Positions 25,370 through 38,112 of a stretch of 64,000 nt of DNA are shown here, in pieces (position 1 is the first letter of the stretch; each line of letters begins with the position of its first letter). The translations under genes were made by a program, and so were the position numbers. Source of the DNA: Cryobacterium sp. SO2 (GTDB taxonomy: Bacteria > Actinomycetota > Actinomycetes > Actinomycetales > Microbacteriaceae); contig NZ_CP117849.1 of assembly GCF_026151165.2 (NCBI RefSeq), forward strand, positions 806,001 to 870,000, read 5' to 3'. Below the pieces are notes generated by a model that was not told the DNA's origin, did no database searches, and worked only from the letters and a program-made list of their open reading frames with translations.

Positions 25370-25440
25370 TGGTCGAGCTTGTCGAGACCCCGCGACATAC
25401 TTACGTGTCCTGCCCCGCGCACTGGTCGAACGTGTCGACG
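25370..25440. repeat. 20-bp dispersed palindromic repeat, one good and one decayed copy
   Basis: TGGTCGAGCTTGTCGAGACC at 25370-25389 is near-palindromic (GGTCGA/G...TCGAGACC). A decayed copy, TGGTCGAACGTGTCGACG, lies at 25423-25440. The same unit occurs three times at 32281-32539. It sits in the intergenic stretch between the metallopeptidase and lipoprotein genes. Confidence 0.75.
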
Positions 25441-25456
25441 TGTGCCCCGGTGCTTG

Positions 25457-25903
25457 CTAGAAGTGACGGAAGCGGTCGGGCGCGAGATCCCAGGGATCCT
25501 TGCCGAGCAACTCGGCAATGGCCCGGAAGACACAACTCTCGATCACCATGCGCTGATGGAACTCGTCGTTCCGGTGCAGCCGGCTGAGGCGCTGGATCGG
25601 CAAGCGGTAGAACGTGATCCGCCGCTCGCGGGCATCCACGGCGAAGCGCTCGACCCCCACGTCGGGGATGACGGAGAACGGCCCAGGGGCAACCTCGAAG
25701 ACGACATCGCTCAATTCGGTGGGCCACACCATGCGCAGGTAGTCCACCGTGGAGGCGATCGTCATGTCGAACGAGTCGATACGTGTGCGCAGCGGAGGGA
25801 GGAATGGCCCGGTGGCCGAACTCCGCACGCCGCGGCCGTGCCGGTCCCTACCCCGGCCGCGGAGGGTCGGGGTTTGCACGAGCGTGCGGCGGGAACGGGC
25901 CAT
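25457..25903 (-). CDS. Metallopeptidase-family (zincin_1-like) protein without HExxH
   Basis: The 148-residue protein begins with a basic region (about residues 1-40). A FDMTIASTVDYLRMVWPTEL segment is typical of the actinobacterial branch of the PF06262 minimal metalloprotease family. At the place of the HExxH zinc motif it has VIESCVFRAIAELLGKDPWDL, so the two His are absent and hydrolytic activity is doubtful. Divergence from DUF3499 with this spacing matches Rv3259/Rv3258c. A -10-like TAGACT ends 6 nt before the ATG, so the mRNA is probably leaderless. Confidence 0.82.
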   Translation of the reverse strand: MARSRRTLVQTPTLRGRGRDRHGRGVRSSATGPFLPPLRTRIDSFDMTIASTVDYLRMVWPTELSDVVFEVAPGPFSVIPDVGVERFAVDARERRITFYRLPIQRLSRLHRNDEFHQRMVIESCVFRAIAELLGKDPWDLAPDRFRHF

Positions 25904-25947
25904 GGCCTCAGTCTACTTCCGTCGCTTCGGCGGTATCCTGAATCACC

Positions 25948-26244
25948 ATGTCAGCCAGAGCGTGTTCACGAATCTCCTGCAGCGACGAGGCCGTTGCGAC
26001 CCTGACCTTCTCCTATGCCGACTCCATGGCCGTTCTGGGCCCGCTCGCCGGCACCCATGAGCCGCACACCTATGACCTGTGCGACCGGCACGCGCGCCTC
26101 ACTTCGGCGCCCCAAGGTTGGCAGCTGATCAGGCATCGGATTGTGTCGATAGCTGATGCCGGCCCCGACGCGTCACAGCGTGCGAATGGGCCCGACACGC
26201 CCGGGCGCATGGGGCAATTTGCGGCCCCCTCAGAATCCCCGTAA
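25948..26244 (+). CDS. DUF3499 family protein with divergent C-terminus
   Basis: The 98-residue protein has the DUF3499 core: CSRISCSDEAVATLTFSYAD, AVLGPLAG and HTYDLCDRHARL, with Cys and His positions that suggest metal binding. After GWQLIRH (about residue 62) the sequence (RIVSIADAGPD onward) no longer resembles the acidic helical end I expect of the family. The change occurs close to the rRNA leader. A -10-like TATCCT ends 8 nt before the ATG, which suggests a leaderless mRNA. In related genomes phosphomannomutase usually follows; here it is the rRNA operon. Function is unknown. Confidence 0.82.
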   Translation: MSARACSRISCSDEAVATLTFSYADSMAVLGPLAGTHEPHTYDLCDRHARLTSAPQGWQLIRHRIVSIADAGPDASQRANGPDTPGRMGQFAAPSESP

Positions 26245-26449
26245 TGTCATCTCTCGTCACCCCACAGGTTCGGAAAAGCCGCAGAGCTTCCGGCCTCAAG
26301 CGGGACCAAATCCCAGTCAAATCACACTCCATTCGCTTATAGCGATGGGTCATTGGTTTGCTGGAAATCAGCATTTCGCACGATCCGTCAGTCGATGGAA
26401 CGGAGCGTTTTCAGGCACTAGTTTGCCGAAAACACGCCGCTCACTCGAT

Positions 26450-26478
26450 TTGACACGGATTCGAGCGGAGGCTAAGGT
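26450..26478 (+). promoter_or_regulatory. rRNA operon promoter
   Basis: A perfect -35 TTGACA (26450-26455), 17-bp spacer and -10 TAAGGT (26473-26478) lie about 285 bp before the 16S gene. It is the best promoter-like match in the leader. Confidence 0.85.
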
Positions 26479-26536
26479 AGTCAAGTTGCCCCGGAGCGAC
26501 AGCCAATAACATGGCCTGAAGTCGGGTGCGTCCGAT

Positions 26537-26560
26537 CCTTGAGAACTCAACAGCGTGCAC
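26537..26560 (+). promoter_or_regulatory. boxA-like antitermination element in the 16S leader
   Basis: CCTTGAGAACTCAACAGCG is the conserved actinobacterial rRNA leader element. A near copy occurs before 23S at 28587-28610. Such sequences recruit Nus-factor antitermination complexes. Confidence 0.7.
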
Positions 26561-26763
26561 AATGTCAAATGCCAAAAACCTCGGTCGTAGGGCTCCTTTC
26601 TAGGGAGTACCGCGGAAGAGATTCCTTTGGAAAACATTTAAACAACAAAGCAAGTCAGTAATGATTTGTTCTGTCAGTTTCAAACTTGTGTCTTGTTCGC
26701 CTATTCCGGCGGCTGGACACACTAGATGTGCCCACTGAGCTTGCTCGGTGAGGCTATTAAACA

Positions 26764-31866
<5,103 letters not shown>

Positions 31867-31989
31867 CTCAGTTTGAATAAGCTGCTATGCGTCCACTATG
31901 TGGTTCTCGATGTACGGTCGAGAACAAACACACTCCTCATGGGAGTGTTCTATAACTAAAAATATAGATTCGATTCACCATCACCAGGT

Positions 31990-32107
31990 GTTTCGGCGGC
32001 TATAGCAAGAGGGAAACGCCCGGTCACATTCCGAACCCGGAAGCTAAGACTCTTTGCGCCGATGGTACTGCAGGGGGGACCCTGTGGGAGAGTAGGACAC
32101 CGCCGGA
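31990..32107 (+). rRNA. rrf: 5S ribosomal RNA
   Basis: The sequence from GTTTCGGCGGCTATAGC to GACACCGCCGGAC is a typical actinobacterial 5S (about 118 nt) with CCGAACCCGGAAGCTAAG in the middle. Terminal stem bases pair. In the 23S-5S spacer (31867-31989) two hairpins, at 31903-31925 and about 31930-31948, are likely processing sites. Confidence 0.93.
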
Positions 32108-32127
32108 CTTAACTTAAGTAACACACG

Positions 32128-32157
32128 AAATGGCCACCCCCCAGGGGTGGCCATTTT
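32128..32157 (+). terminator. rRNA operon terminator
   Basis: TGGCCACCCC (32131-32140) and GGGGTGGCCA (32144-32153) form a perfect 10-bp stem with a 3-nt loop followed by TTTT. It lies about 20 bp after the 5S gene. Confidence 0.9.
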
Positions 32158-32180
32158 GCGTTTAACCACCCCGCCCGTCC

Positions 32181-32241
32181 CGCGACCCGTGAGTAAAACC
32201 CCCAAAACCCCCGGTTTTCGGGGTCAAACTCACGGCTCGCG
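32181..32241. repeat. 61-bp hairpin repeat, copy 1
   Basis: Begins CGCGACCCGTGAG and ends CTCACGGCTCGCG, with an inner TTTTCGGGG arm. The outer arms pair apart from one mismatch. Same length and layout as the copies at 32341 and 32580. Confidence 0.8.
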
Positions 32242-32280
32242 AACCCACTGCACCGGGCGCGACACCTACGCACGTCACCG

Positions 32281-32300
32281 GGTCTCGACGAGCTCGACCA
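32281..32300. repeat. 20-bp palindromic repeat copy in the rRNA-distal region
   Basis: GGTCTCGACGAGCTCGACCA is the inverse orientation of the unit at 25370-25389 with a few changes. It opens the first 121-bp direct repeat. Confidence 0.8.
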
Positions 32301-32340
32301 ACGGACGGGCGCGACCCGCAGACATCCGCCCGCGCGCATC

Positions 32341-32401
32341 CGCGAACCGTGAGTAGAGCCCCGAAAACCCGCGCTTTTCGGGGTCAAACTCACGGCTCGC
32401 G
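32341..32401. repeat. 61-bp hairpin repeat, copy 2
   Basis: CGCGAACCGTGAG at the left and CTCACGGCTCGCG at the right, with GAGCCCCGAAAA facing TTTTCGGGGTC inside. The best-paired inner stem of the three copies. Confidence 0.85.
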
Positions 32402-32434
32402 AACCTGCTCCGATCGGGAACGCGCCCCTCCCGC

Positions 32435-32454
32435 CGGTCGAGCCTGTCGAGACC
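32435..32454. repeat. 20-bp palindromic repeat copy, opposite orientation
   Basis: CGGTCGAGCCTGTCGAGACC matches the 25370 unit in the same orientation, with two changes. It lies between the two 121-bp direct repeats. Confidence 0.8.
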
Positions 32455-32519
32455 CCGCGAGACGACCTGCGGAACGCACGCCGCACACCGGCACCCCGCG
32501 GAACCCACGCTCGTTACCG

Positions 32520-32640
32520 GGTCTCGACGAGCTCGACCAGCGGATGGGCGCGACCCGCCGGCATCCGCCCGCGCGCATTCGCGAACCGTGAGTAGAGCCC
32601 CGAAAACACGTGATTTTTGGGGTAAAGCTCACGGCTCGCG
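32520..32640. repeat. 121-bp direct repeat, copy 2
   Basis: Second copy of the composite unit at 32281-32401. Its palindromic part is 32520-32539 and its hairpin part 32580-32640. Both ends are shifted by exactly 239 bp from copy 1. Confidence 0.85.
32580..32640. repeat. 61-bp hairpin repeat, copy 3
   Basis: CGCGAACCGTGAG and CTCACGGCTCGCG frame a more diverged centre (ACACGTGATTTTTGGGG). It ends 26 bp before the stop codon of the RDD gene and could also end that transcript. Confidence 0.8.
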
Positions 32641-32666
32641 GGCGGGGCGAGTGGGGGAGGGCGGGG

Positions 32667-33521
32667 TCAGCGGTCGGGGAAGTTGTGGGGGTGGCCGGTG
32701 AGGACCGGGGCCAGGGCGTCCAGGCGGGTGCGCTCGAGAAGGTGGCCGGCGTACTCGCGCTTGCGACGCACGTCCGCGACGCCGATGAGGAGGTACTCCG
32801 GCGGCACCGGCGGCAGAGGCGACACGAACGGTGCCACCTCGGCGGCGAGGCTTGCCGCCAGGCGCACCCGGGTGTCGGGGGAGAGCTGGTGGGCCTGCCT
32901 GAGGAACTGCGCCACCCGACGTGACAACCGGTCGGGCAGGCGCGCAACGTCCACGGTATCCGCCCAGGACTCCAGAACCGGGGGCAGCACGAAGCTGGGT
33001 TCGCTGAACCGCGGCACCCGCTCGTGCTGGCTGTAGGTTCCGGCCAGCAGATCGCCGAGCCGTTTGGACCTGGAGTTGAGAAGTGCGCAGGTCACCGCGA
33101 GACCGCCGAAGGTGAGGAAGATCTCGATCACCCCCATCAGCGCGCGAATGAAGGAGTGTCGAAGCCCAGTGGCACCACCGTCGTCTCGCACGATGCGCGC
33201 GCCGATCGCCCACCTGCCCAGGGACCGGCCGTGTGACACCGTTTCCACGAGCATGGGCACGACCAGGAGAGAGAAGACCAGTCCGGACACGGCCAGCGCT
33301 TGTGCCAGGGCCTCGTCGATACCGTCGCCGAAGAGCACCGACACGACCAGGGCCATGAGCAGGAACAGGCCGACGTAGGCGACCCAATCGATCATGGTGC
33401 CCGCTGCCCGCAGGATGACGCTCGCCGGCCGCACGTCGAGGGCAACGGCCTCCCCGGTTACCAGCTCGTGCTCGATCAGGGAATCTTCACCATGATCGGC
33501 CGCTTTCCAGGGCTGCGCCAT
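32667..33521 (-). CDS. RDD family membrane protein
   Basis: The 284-residue protein has an N-terminal RDD domain (about residues 25-165): RPASVILRAAGTMIDW holds the Arg-Asp pair, two to three membrane helices follow, and GRSLGRWAIGARIVRDDGG is the second family signature. The C-terminal third is soluble and charged. RDD proteins are often transporters of unknown substrate, some linked to ion exchange. Its ATG is 17 bp from the start of the divergent SpoIIM gene, so the two share one promoter region. The pairing RDD, SpoIIM, DUF58, MoxR is common in actinobacteria. Confidence 0.88.
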   Translation of the reverse strand: MAQPWKAADHGEDSLIEHELVTGEAVALDVRPASVILRAAGTMIDWVAYVGLFLLMALVVSVLFGDGIDEALAQALAVSGLVFSLLVVPMLVETVSHGRSLGRWAIGARIVRDDGGATGLRHSFIRALMGVIEIFLTFGGLAVTCALLNSRSKRLGDLLAGTYSQHERVPRFSEPSFVLPPVLESWADTVDVARLPDRLSRRVAQFLRQAHQLSPDTRVRLAASLAAEVAPFVSPLPPVPPEYLLIGVADVRRKREYAGHLLERTRLDALAPVLTGHPHNFPDR

Positions 33522-33538
33522 GTCTACTATTGAACCAG

Positions 33539-34534
33539 ATGGATCTCGACGCGTATTCAGCGGCGCACCGCGCCGAGTGGGACCGCCTGGCCGGACTCGG
33601 CCGCCGGCGGCAGCTCAGTGGCGCCCAGGCCGATGACCTGATCCAGGGCTACCAGGCCGGTGCCACCCAGCTCTCGGTGATCAAGACGGCCGCGGGGTCG
33701 ACCGTGCAGGGCGACCGGCTCTCGGTGATCCTGTCCCGGGCCCGGTTGCGTTTCACCGGAGCCGGAACCAATGTGTTGTCGCAGGTGCCCCGGTTCTTCC
33801 TGGCCCAGCTGCCGGCCGCGCTCTACCGCCTGCGGTGGCTCACCCTCGCCGTCGCGGCCGTCACGGCGGTTGTCGCGACCTTGTACGCGGTCTGGGCCCT
33901 GAACAACCCGGCGGTGCTGGCGAACTTCGGTTCCCCGGCCGAGCTCGACCAGCTCGCGAACTCGGGTTTCGTGTCGTATTACTCGGAGAACCCGGCGGCG
34001 TCGTTCGCCGGGCGGGTCTGGACCAACAACGCCTGGATCGCCGCCCAATGTGTGGCCTTCGGCATCGTGGGCGTCTATGTGCCGTACATCGTGCTGCAGA
34101 ACGCCCAGAACCTCGGTGTGACCGCGGCGGTGATGTTCGCCTACGACCAGGGCGACACCTTCTTCCTCTATATCGCCCCGCACGGCCTGCTCGAGTTGAC
34201 GGCGATCTTCGTGGCCGCCGCGGCAGGTCTGCGCATCTTCTGGGCTTGGATCGCGCCCGGTGCGCGCACCCGTGGGCAGGCCCTGGCTGAGGACGCCAGG
34301 GCGCTCTTCACAGTGGCCATCGGGTTGGTCTTCGTGCTGTTGGTCTCGGGCATCATCGAGGGCTTCGTGACACCGGCGCCGTGGCCGTGGCCGGTGAAGA
34401 TCGGCATCGGCGCGGTGGCGCTCCTGGCGTTCCTCGCGTACATGCTGGTGCTGGGCGGGCGGGCCTCCCGCGCCGGGGAGACCGGAGACCTCGCCGAATT
34501 CGAGGCAGGCACCGCCCGCGTCTTCGCCGGTTGA
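33539..34534 (+). CDS. SpoIIM-family (stage II sporulation protein M) membrane protein
   Basis: The 331-residue protein has a soluble helical N-terminal part (about residues 1-95) and then about five membrane helices. Conserved stretches include NNAWIAAQCVAFGIVGVYVPY and PHGLLELTAIFVAAAAGLRI, the SpoIIM hallmark HG-x2-E. These proteins also occur in non-sporulating bacteria, where the role is unclear. A -10-like TACTAT (33525-33530) ends 8 nt before the ATG, which suggests a leaderless mRNA. It is convergent with the DUF58 gene. Confidence 0.88.
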   Translation: MDLDAYSAAHRAEWDRLAGLGRRRQLSGAQADDLIQGYQAGATQLSVIKTAAGSTVQGDRLSVILSRARLRFTGAGTNVLSQVPRFFLAQLPAALYRLRWLTLAVAAVTAVVATLYAVWALNNPAVLANFGSPAELDQLANSGFVSYYSENPAASFAGRVWTNNAWIAAQCVAFGIVGVYVPYIVLQNAQNLGVTAAVMFAYDQGDTFFLYIAPHGLLELTAIFVAAAAGLRIFWAWIAPGARTRGQALAEDARALFTVAIGLVFVLLVSGIIEGFVTPAPWPWPVKIGIGAVALLAFLAYMLVLGGRASRAGETGDLAEFEAGTARVFAG

Positions 34535-34555
34535 GCTTCTGGCCACAGCCCCGAG

Positions 34556-35863
34556 CTACAGACGACCGGCGGCCTTGAGCGCGATGTAGCGGTCGGCCAG
34601 GGCCGGCGGCAGCTGATCGGGAGACGCGGTGACCACATCGGCCCCCAGCTGCCGGACGGCGGCCGCCACCCGCGCGGAATCCAGCAGGGTACGTTCGGCG
34701 GATGCGGCGCGATACACGCTCTCCCGGTCGCCACGGATGCGTGTCTGGCCGACCACCGCGGGATCCGTGACCGACGCCACCAACACTGTGTGGCGCTGGG
34801 TGAGCTGTGCGAGCACCGAGAGCAGCCCGGTCGACGCGCCGGGGGCATCCATCGGGGTGAGCAGCACCACCAGGGCACGCTGGCCCGTGATACCGCGAAT
34901 CTGCGCGGGCAGCCCGGTCCAGTCCATCTCGATGAGTTCGGGTTCGATCAGCGCCATGCCGTCGACCATCCGGCTGAGCAGGTCGGCGCCGGACGCGCCC
35001 TGCACCCGCGCGCGGACGCGGCGGTCCCAGGCGAGAACATCGACCCTGTCGCCGGCCCGGGAGGCGAGCGCGGCCAGCAGCAGCGCCGCCTCGAAGGCCG
35101 TGTCGAGCCGGGGTTCGTCGGCGACCCGCGCGGCCGAGGTGCGACCGGTGTCGATGACGATCACGATGCGCCTGTCCCGTTCGGGCCGCCAGGTTCGCAC
35201 CACGACGTCGTTGCGGCGGGCGGTGGCGCGCCAGTCGATGGAGCGCACGTCGTCACCGCGCACGTACTCGCGGAGGGAGTCGAATTCGGTGCCCTGACCG
35301 CGGACGAGGACACTCGTGCGGCCGTCGAGTTCCTTGAGCCTGCTGATGCGGGACGGCAGGTGCTTGCGGGAATGGAACGGCGGCAGGACGCGGATGCGTG
35401 CGGGCGCGACGAGGGTGGCCTGCCGGGCGCACAGGCCCAACGGGCCCAGCGAGCGCGCGGTGACGTGGGCCGCGGTGCGTTCGCCCCGTCGCGTGGGGCG
35501 CAGCGTGAGCGCCACGAGGCGTCGTTCGCCGGATGGCAGTGTCACGGCCGTGCGGTTGTTGCCCGCGCCGGCAGACGGCTGCCAGCCGTCCCGAACCACG
35601 CCGCGCAGCCGGCGCCGGCCGTCGTTGGTGAGGTACAGCTCGCTGGTCACCGCCTCACCCAGCCGCACCCGGGCGGGCAACACCCGGGTGACCGTGAGGG
35701 TGCGCGGCGACGCCGCCAGGGCGAGATCGATGCCCCCGAGCACCAGGCTGAGCAGCAGCCACCCGGCCAGCACCGCGAGCGCGGTCGGCGTGGTATCGCC
35801 GAGCAGCACAAGAGGCACAACGCCGAGGGCGATGAGGAGAACGAACCTGCCGGTCAGGGCCAT
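34556..35863 (-). CDS. DUF58 domain protein (vWA-like)
   Basis: The 435-residue protein has two N-terminal membrane helices (residues 5-50), a beta-sandwich-like middle and the DUF58 signature GTEFDSLREYVRGDDVRSIDW near residue 195. A von Willebrand A-like fold follows with IVIVIDTGRTS as a MIDAS-like motif (D-x-G/S-x-S variant). It is the last gene of the minus-strand operon and lies 3 bp after the MoxR gene. MoxR-DUF58 pairs act as chaperone-like systems for assembling other proteins; the client is unknown. Confidence 0.9.
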   Translation of the reverse strand: MALTGRFVLLIALGVVPLVLLGDTTPTALAVLAGWLLLSLVLGGIDLALAASPRTLTVTRVLPARVRLGEAVTSELYLTNDGRRRLRGVVRDGWQPSAGAGNNRTAVTLPSGERRLVALTLRPTRRGERTAAHVTARSLGPLGLCARQATLVAPARIRVLPPFHSRKHLPSRISRLKELDGRTSVLVRGQGTEFDSLREYVRGDDVRSIDWRATARRNDVVVRTWRPERDRRIVIVIDTGRTSAARVADEPRLDTAFEAALLLAALASRAGDRVDVLAWDRRVRARVQGASGADLLSRMVDGMALIEPELIEMDWTGLPAQIRGITGQRALVVLLTPMDAPGASTGLLSVLAQLTQRHTVLVASVTDPAVVGQTRIRGDRESVYRAASAERTLLDSARVAAAVRQLGADVVTASPDQLPPALADRYIALKAAGRL

Positions 35864-35866
35864 CGG

Positions 35867-36868
35867 CTAGATCGGAACCTGGACGTGCTGCAGCACACCG
35901 TGCAGGATCGCGTCGACGGTGATGCCCTCCAGCTCCGCCTCCGGGCGCAGCTGGATGCGGTGCCGCCAGACCGGCAGCACCATGGCCTGAACGTGGTCGG
36001 GGGTGATCGACGCGTACCCGCTGAGCCAGGCCCAGGCCTTGGCGCTGGCCAGCAGGGCGGTGGTGCCACGCGGGCTGACGCCCAGCTTGGCCGACGGGCT
36101 CTGCCTGGTGGCCCTGGCCAGGTCGACGATGTAAGCCAGCACGTCCGGGCTCGCGCCGACCGCGGCGACCGAGGCCTGGGCTGCTGCGAGCTCGGCCGCA
36201 CCGAGCACCGGGGTGACGCCGGCCGCGGCGAGGTCGCGGGGGCTGAACCCGGCGGAGTGCCGACGCAGCACCTCGAGTTCCACGTCCCGCTCCGGGATGT
36301 CGAGAACGAGCTTGAGCAGGAACCGGTCCAGCTGGGCCTCAGGGAGCGTGTAGGTGCCCTCGTACTCGATCGGGTTCATCGTCGCAGCCACGATGAACGG
36401 CTCGGGGAGGGCGAGCGAGAGCCCGTCGACACTGACCTGGCGCTCCTCCATCGCTTCGAGCAGGGCGGACTGGGTCTTCGGCGGGGTGCGGTTGATCTCG
36501 TCTGCGAGCAGGATGTTTGTGAAGACCGGGCCATTGCGGAACTCGAACTCGCCCGCCTTGGCGTCGTAGATGAGCGACCCGGTGACGTCGCCCGGCATCA
36601 GGTCCGGTGTGAACTGGACCCGCTTGGTGTCGAGGCTGAGCGCGTGGCTGAGTGAGCGCACGAGCAGGGTCTTGGCCACACCGGGCACCCCCTCGAGCAG
36701 CACATGGCCGCGGGCGAGGAGCGCGATGATCAGACCGGTGACCGCGCCGTCCTGCCCGACGACGGCCTTGCCCACCTCGGTGCGCACCTGGGCGAGAGAG
36801 CGGCGCAGGCTGTCGACCGAGGCGTCGGCTGGCGTGGTGTCGGCGGATGTCGCGGCTTGACTGGTCAT
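35867..36868 (-). CDS. MoxR-family AAA+ ATPase
   Basis: The 333-residue ATPase has Walker A GVPGVAKTLL near residue 62, Walker B NILLADEINRTPPKTQSALL near residue 118, sensor 1 VAATMNP and an EAQLDRF arginine-finger region. It belongs to the MoxR/RavA clade that remodels or loads metal-binding vWA proteins. Its start overlaps the end of the DUF4350 gene (ATGA), and the DUF58 gene follows at 3 bp, so all are co-expressed. Confidence 0.95.
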   Translation of the reverse strand: MTSQAATSADTTPADASVDSLRRSLAQVRTEVGKAVVGQDGAVTGLIIALLARGHVLLEGVPGVAKTLLVRSLSHALSLDTKRVQFTPDLMPGDVTGSLIYDAKAGEFEFRNGPVFTNILLADEINRTPPKTQSALLEAMEERQVSVDGLSLALPEPFIVAATMNPIEYEGTYTLPEAQLDRFLLKLVLDIPERDVELEVLRRHSAGFSPRDLAAAGVTPVLGAAELAAAQASVAAVGASPDVLAYIVDLARATRQSPSAKLGVSPRGTTALLASAKAWAWLSGYASITPDHVQAMVLPVWRHRIQLRPEAELEGITVDAILHGVLQHVQVPI

Positions 36869-38112
36869 GGTTCCATTCTTCCGGTAGACGGGGGAGCTGC
36901 GGGGGAGGGGCCGGATCCGGGCGGCCGCGCGGCCACCGCCGTCGCGTCCTCAAGATCGTCGATGGCGGTAGACAGCGCCATCAGGTCTGCATCGTTGTCC
37001 GGGACCTCTCCGACGAGTGCGGCGTACACACTCTCGGCGGGGCGCCCGGTGAGTGCCGCGACGGTGCTGATCACCTGGTCGAGCGGTGCCGTGCGCGGCA
37101 GACCGGCAGCCAGGGCCATCCTGGTGATGGCGCCGATCCGGATGGCGTCGATCGCGCGCAGCCGGGCGTTCCCCCTGGCGTACAGGCGGGCACGGCCCTC
37201 CATGGTCTCGCTGGCCCGCACGACGACGGGAAGGTTCTCGGCGACGAGCGGTCCGAAGCGCCGGCCGCGCCAGACCATGGCGGCAATCGCGGTGCCGGTC
37301 AACAGCAGAAGGACGGGTGTGACCCAGCCGGGGGTGAGAGCCCCGAGCGACGGTGGACCCGTCACGGGCACATCCGCCAGCGTCGGCAGGTACCAGACCA
37401 GGGTGTCATCGGCGCCGAGCAGGTTGAGCGCCAGCGCCGCGTTGCCCGAGGTGGCGATCTCGTCGTTCGCGAAGACCGCGGTGTCGGCGACCAGGGTCAG
37501 GGTGCGGCCATCCGTGACCTTCTCGACCACCGAGAAGGTGCCGTCACCGCCGGGGAAACAGCCCGTGTACCCGGGGGTATCCGCGGCGAGCCCCAGGGTC
37601 TTGCCGCCGGGCGACAGCGTGCCGGCGGCGATGGCGGCCGGAAGAGTGCACTGGGCGGTGAGGGAATCCGCGGGGGAAATCCCTCCGAAACCCACCTCGG
37701 GTGCCAGAGCCTGCAGGGTGAGGAAGCCGGGGTCGGCCACGACCGTGCGGCGGGCGAGAGCGCCGAGCTCGGTGAGCTGGTCGGACTCGAGGAACGCCTG
37801 GGGGTCGGTGAAGAACAGGGTGGCGTCGTCATGAGCGGATATGGTCTTGCTCGCTTCGTCGAGCGTGTCGACGGGCAGCACGGTGACACCCTGCTGGCGC
37901 AGCACCTCGACGAGGGCCATGCTGCCGGCCTGGGCTGGGTTGTCGGCCGCGAGCGGCGGGCCGGATGAGCCGCCGGCCGCCGTGGCGATGAAAGCGATGA
38001 CCGCGACGAGTACCGCCCCGATTCCGGCCACGACCCAGAAGGCCGAGGTGCGCAGGGCCGCCCGGATCGTCGGCGTGCTGGACCGGTGTGTCGGGGCGAG
38101 GGTGGGGCTCAT
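36865..38112 (-). CDS. DUF4350 domain protein
   Basis: The 415-residue protein has a membrane helix near residues 25-47, then an extracytoplasmic DUF4350 domain (about residues 50-240). Its start (ADNPAQAGSMALVEVLRQQGVTV) resembles the GATase-like fold named in that family. A second helix (about residues 265-285) precedes a cytoplasmic C-terminal region. It is embedded between DUF4129 and MoxR genes with 4-bp overlaps at both ends. Function is unknown. The combination DUF4129-DUF4350-MoxR-DUF58 is conserved in actinobacteria. Confidence 0.88.
   Translation of the reverse strand: MSPTLAPTHRSSTPTIRAALRTSAFWVVAGIGAVLVAVIAFIATAAGGSSGPPLAADNPAQAGSMALVEVLRQQGVTVLPVDTLDEASKTISAHDDATLFFTDPQAFLESDQLTELGALARRTVVADPGFLTLQALAPEVGFGGISPADSLTAQCTLPAAIAAGTLSPGGKTLGLAADTPGYTGCFPGGDGTFSVVEKVTDGRTLTLVADTAVFANDEIATSGNAALALNLLGADDTLVWYLPTLADVPVTGPPSLGALTPGWVTPVLLLLTGTAIAAMVWRGRRFGPLVAENLPVVVRASETMEGRARLYARGNARLRAIDAIRIGAITRMALAAGLPRTAPLDQVISTVAALTGRPAESVYAALVGEVPDNDADLMALSTAIDDLEDATAVAARPPGSGPSPAAPPSTGRMEP

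Larger units (their letters stand above)
26245..26763 (+). other. Gene-free leader region of the rRNA operon
   Basis: These 519 bp hold no credible gene. They contain a hairpin (GCGTTTTC at 26405-26412 with GAAAACACGC at 26428-26437), one strong promoter (26450-26478), a boxA-like antitermination region (26537-26560) and an AT-richer transcribed leader up to the mature 16S end. Composition drops from the surrounding high GC. Confidence 0.85.
32281..32401. repeat. 121-bp direct repeat, copy 1
   Basis: This block (20-bp palindrome, GGGCGCGACCCGC linker, 61-bp hairpin) recurs at 32520-32640 with the same length and about a score of substitutions and no indel. It shows that the two repeat types were duplicated together. 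Confidence 0.85.
32108..32666. other. Repeat-rich gene-free region behind the rRNA operon
   Basis: After the 5S terminator this stretch holds no supported gene. It consists of three 61-bp hairpin units, three 20-bp palindromic units and a 121-bp direct repeat made of one of each. Apparent reading frames cross the hairpins and repeats and lack start signals. Confidence 0.8.

Noticed and set aside
24527..26005. Gly/Asp/Glu-rich plus-strand frame of 492 codons
   Set aside because: It is the complement of the lipoprotein and metallopeptidase genes; the low-complexity sequence is a by-product of the C-ending codon bias.
32158..32666. CRISPR array behind the rRNA operon
   Set aside because: Units are palindromic, unequal in spacing (239 bp and 160 bp), without regular unique spacers or cas genes.
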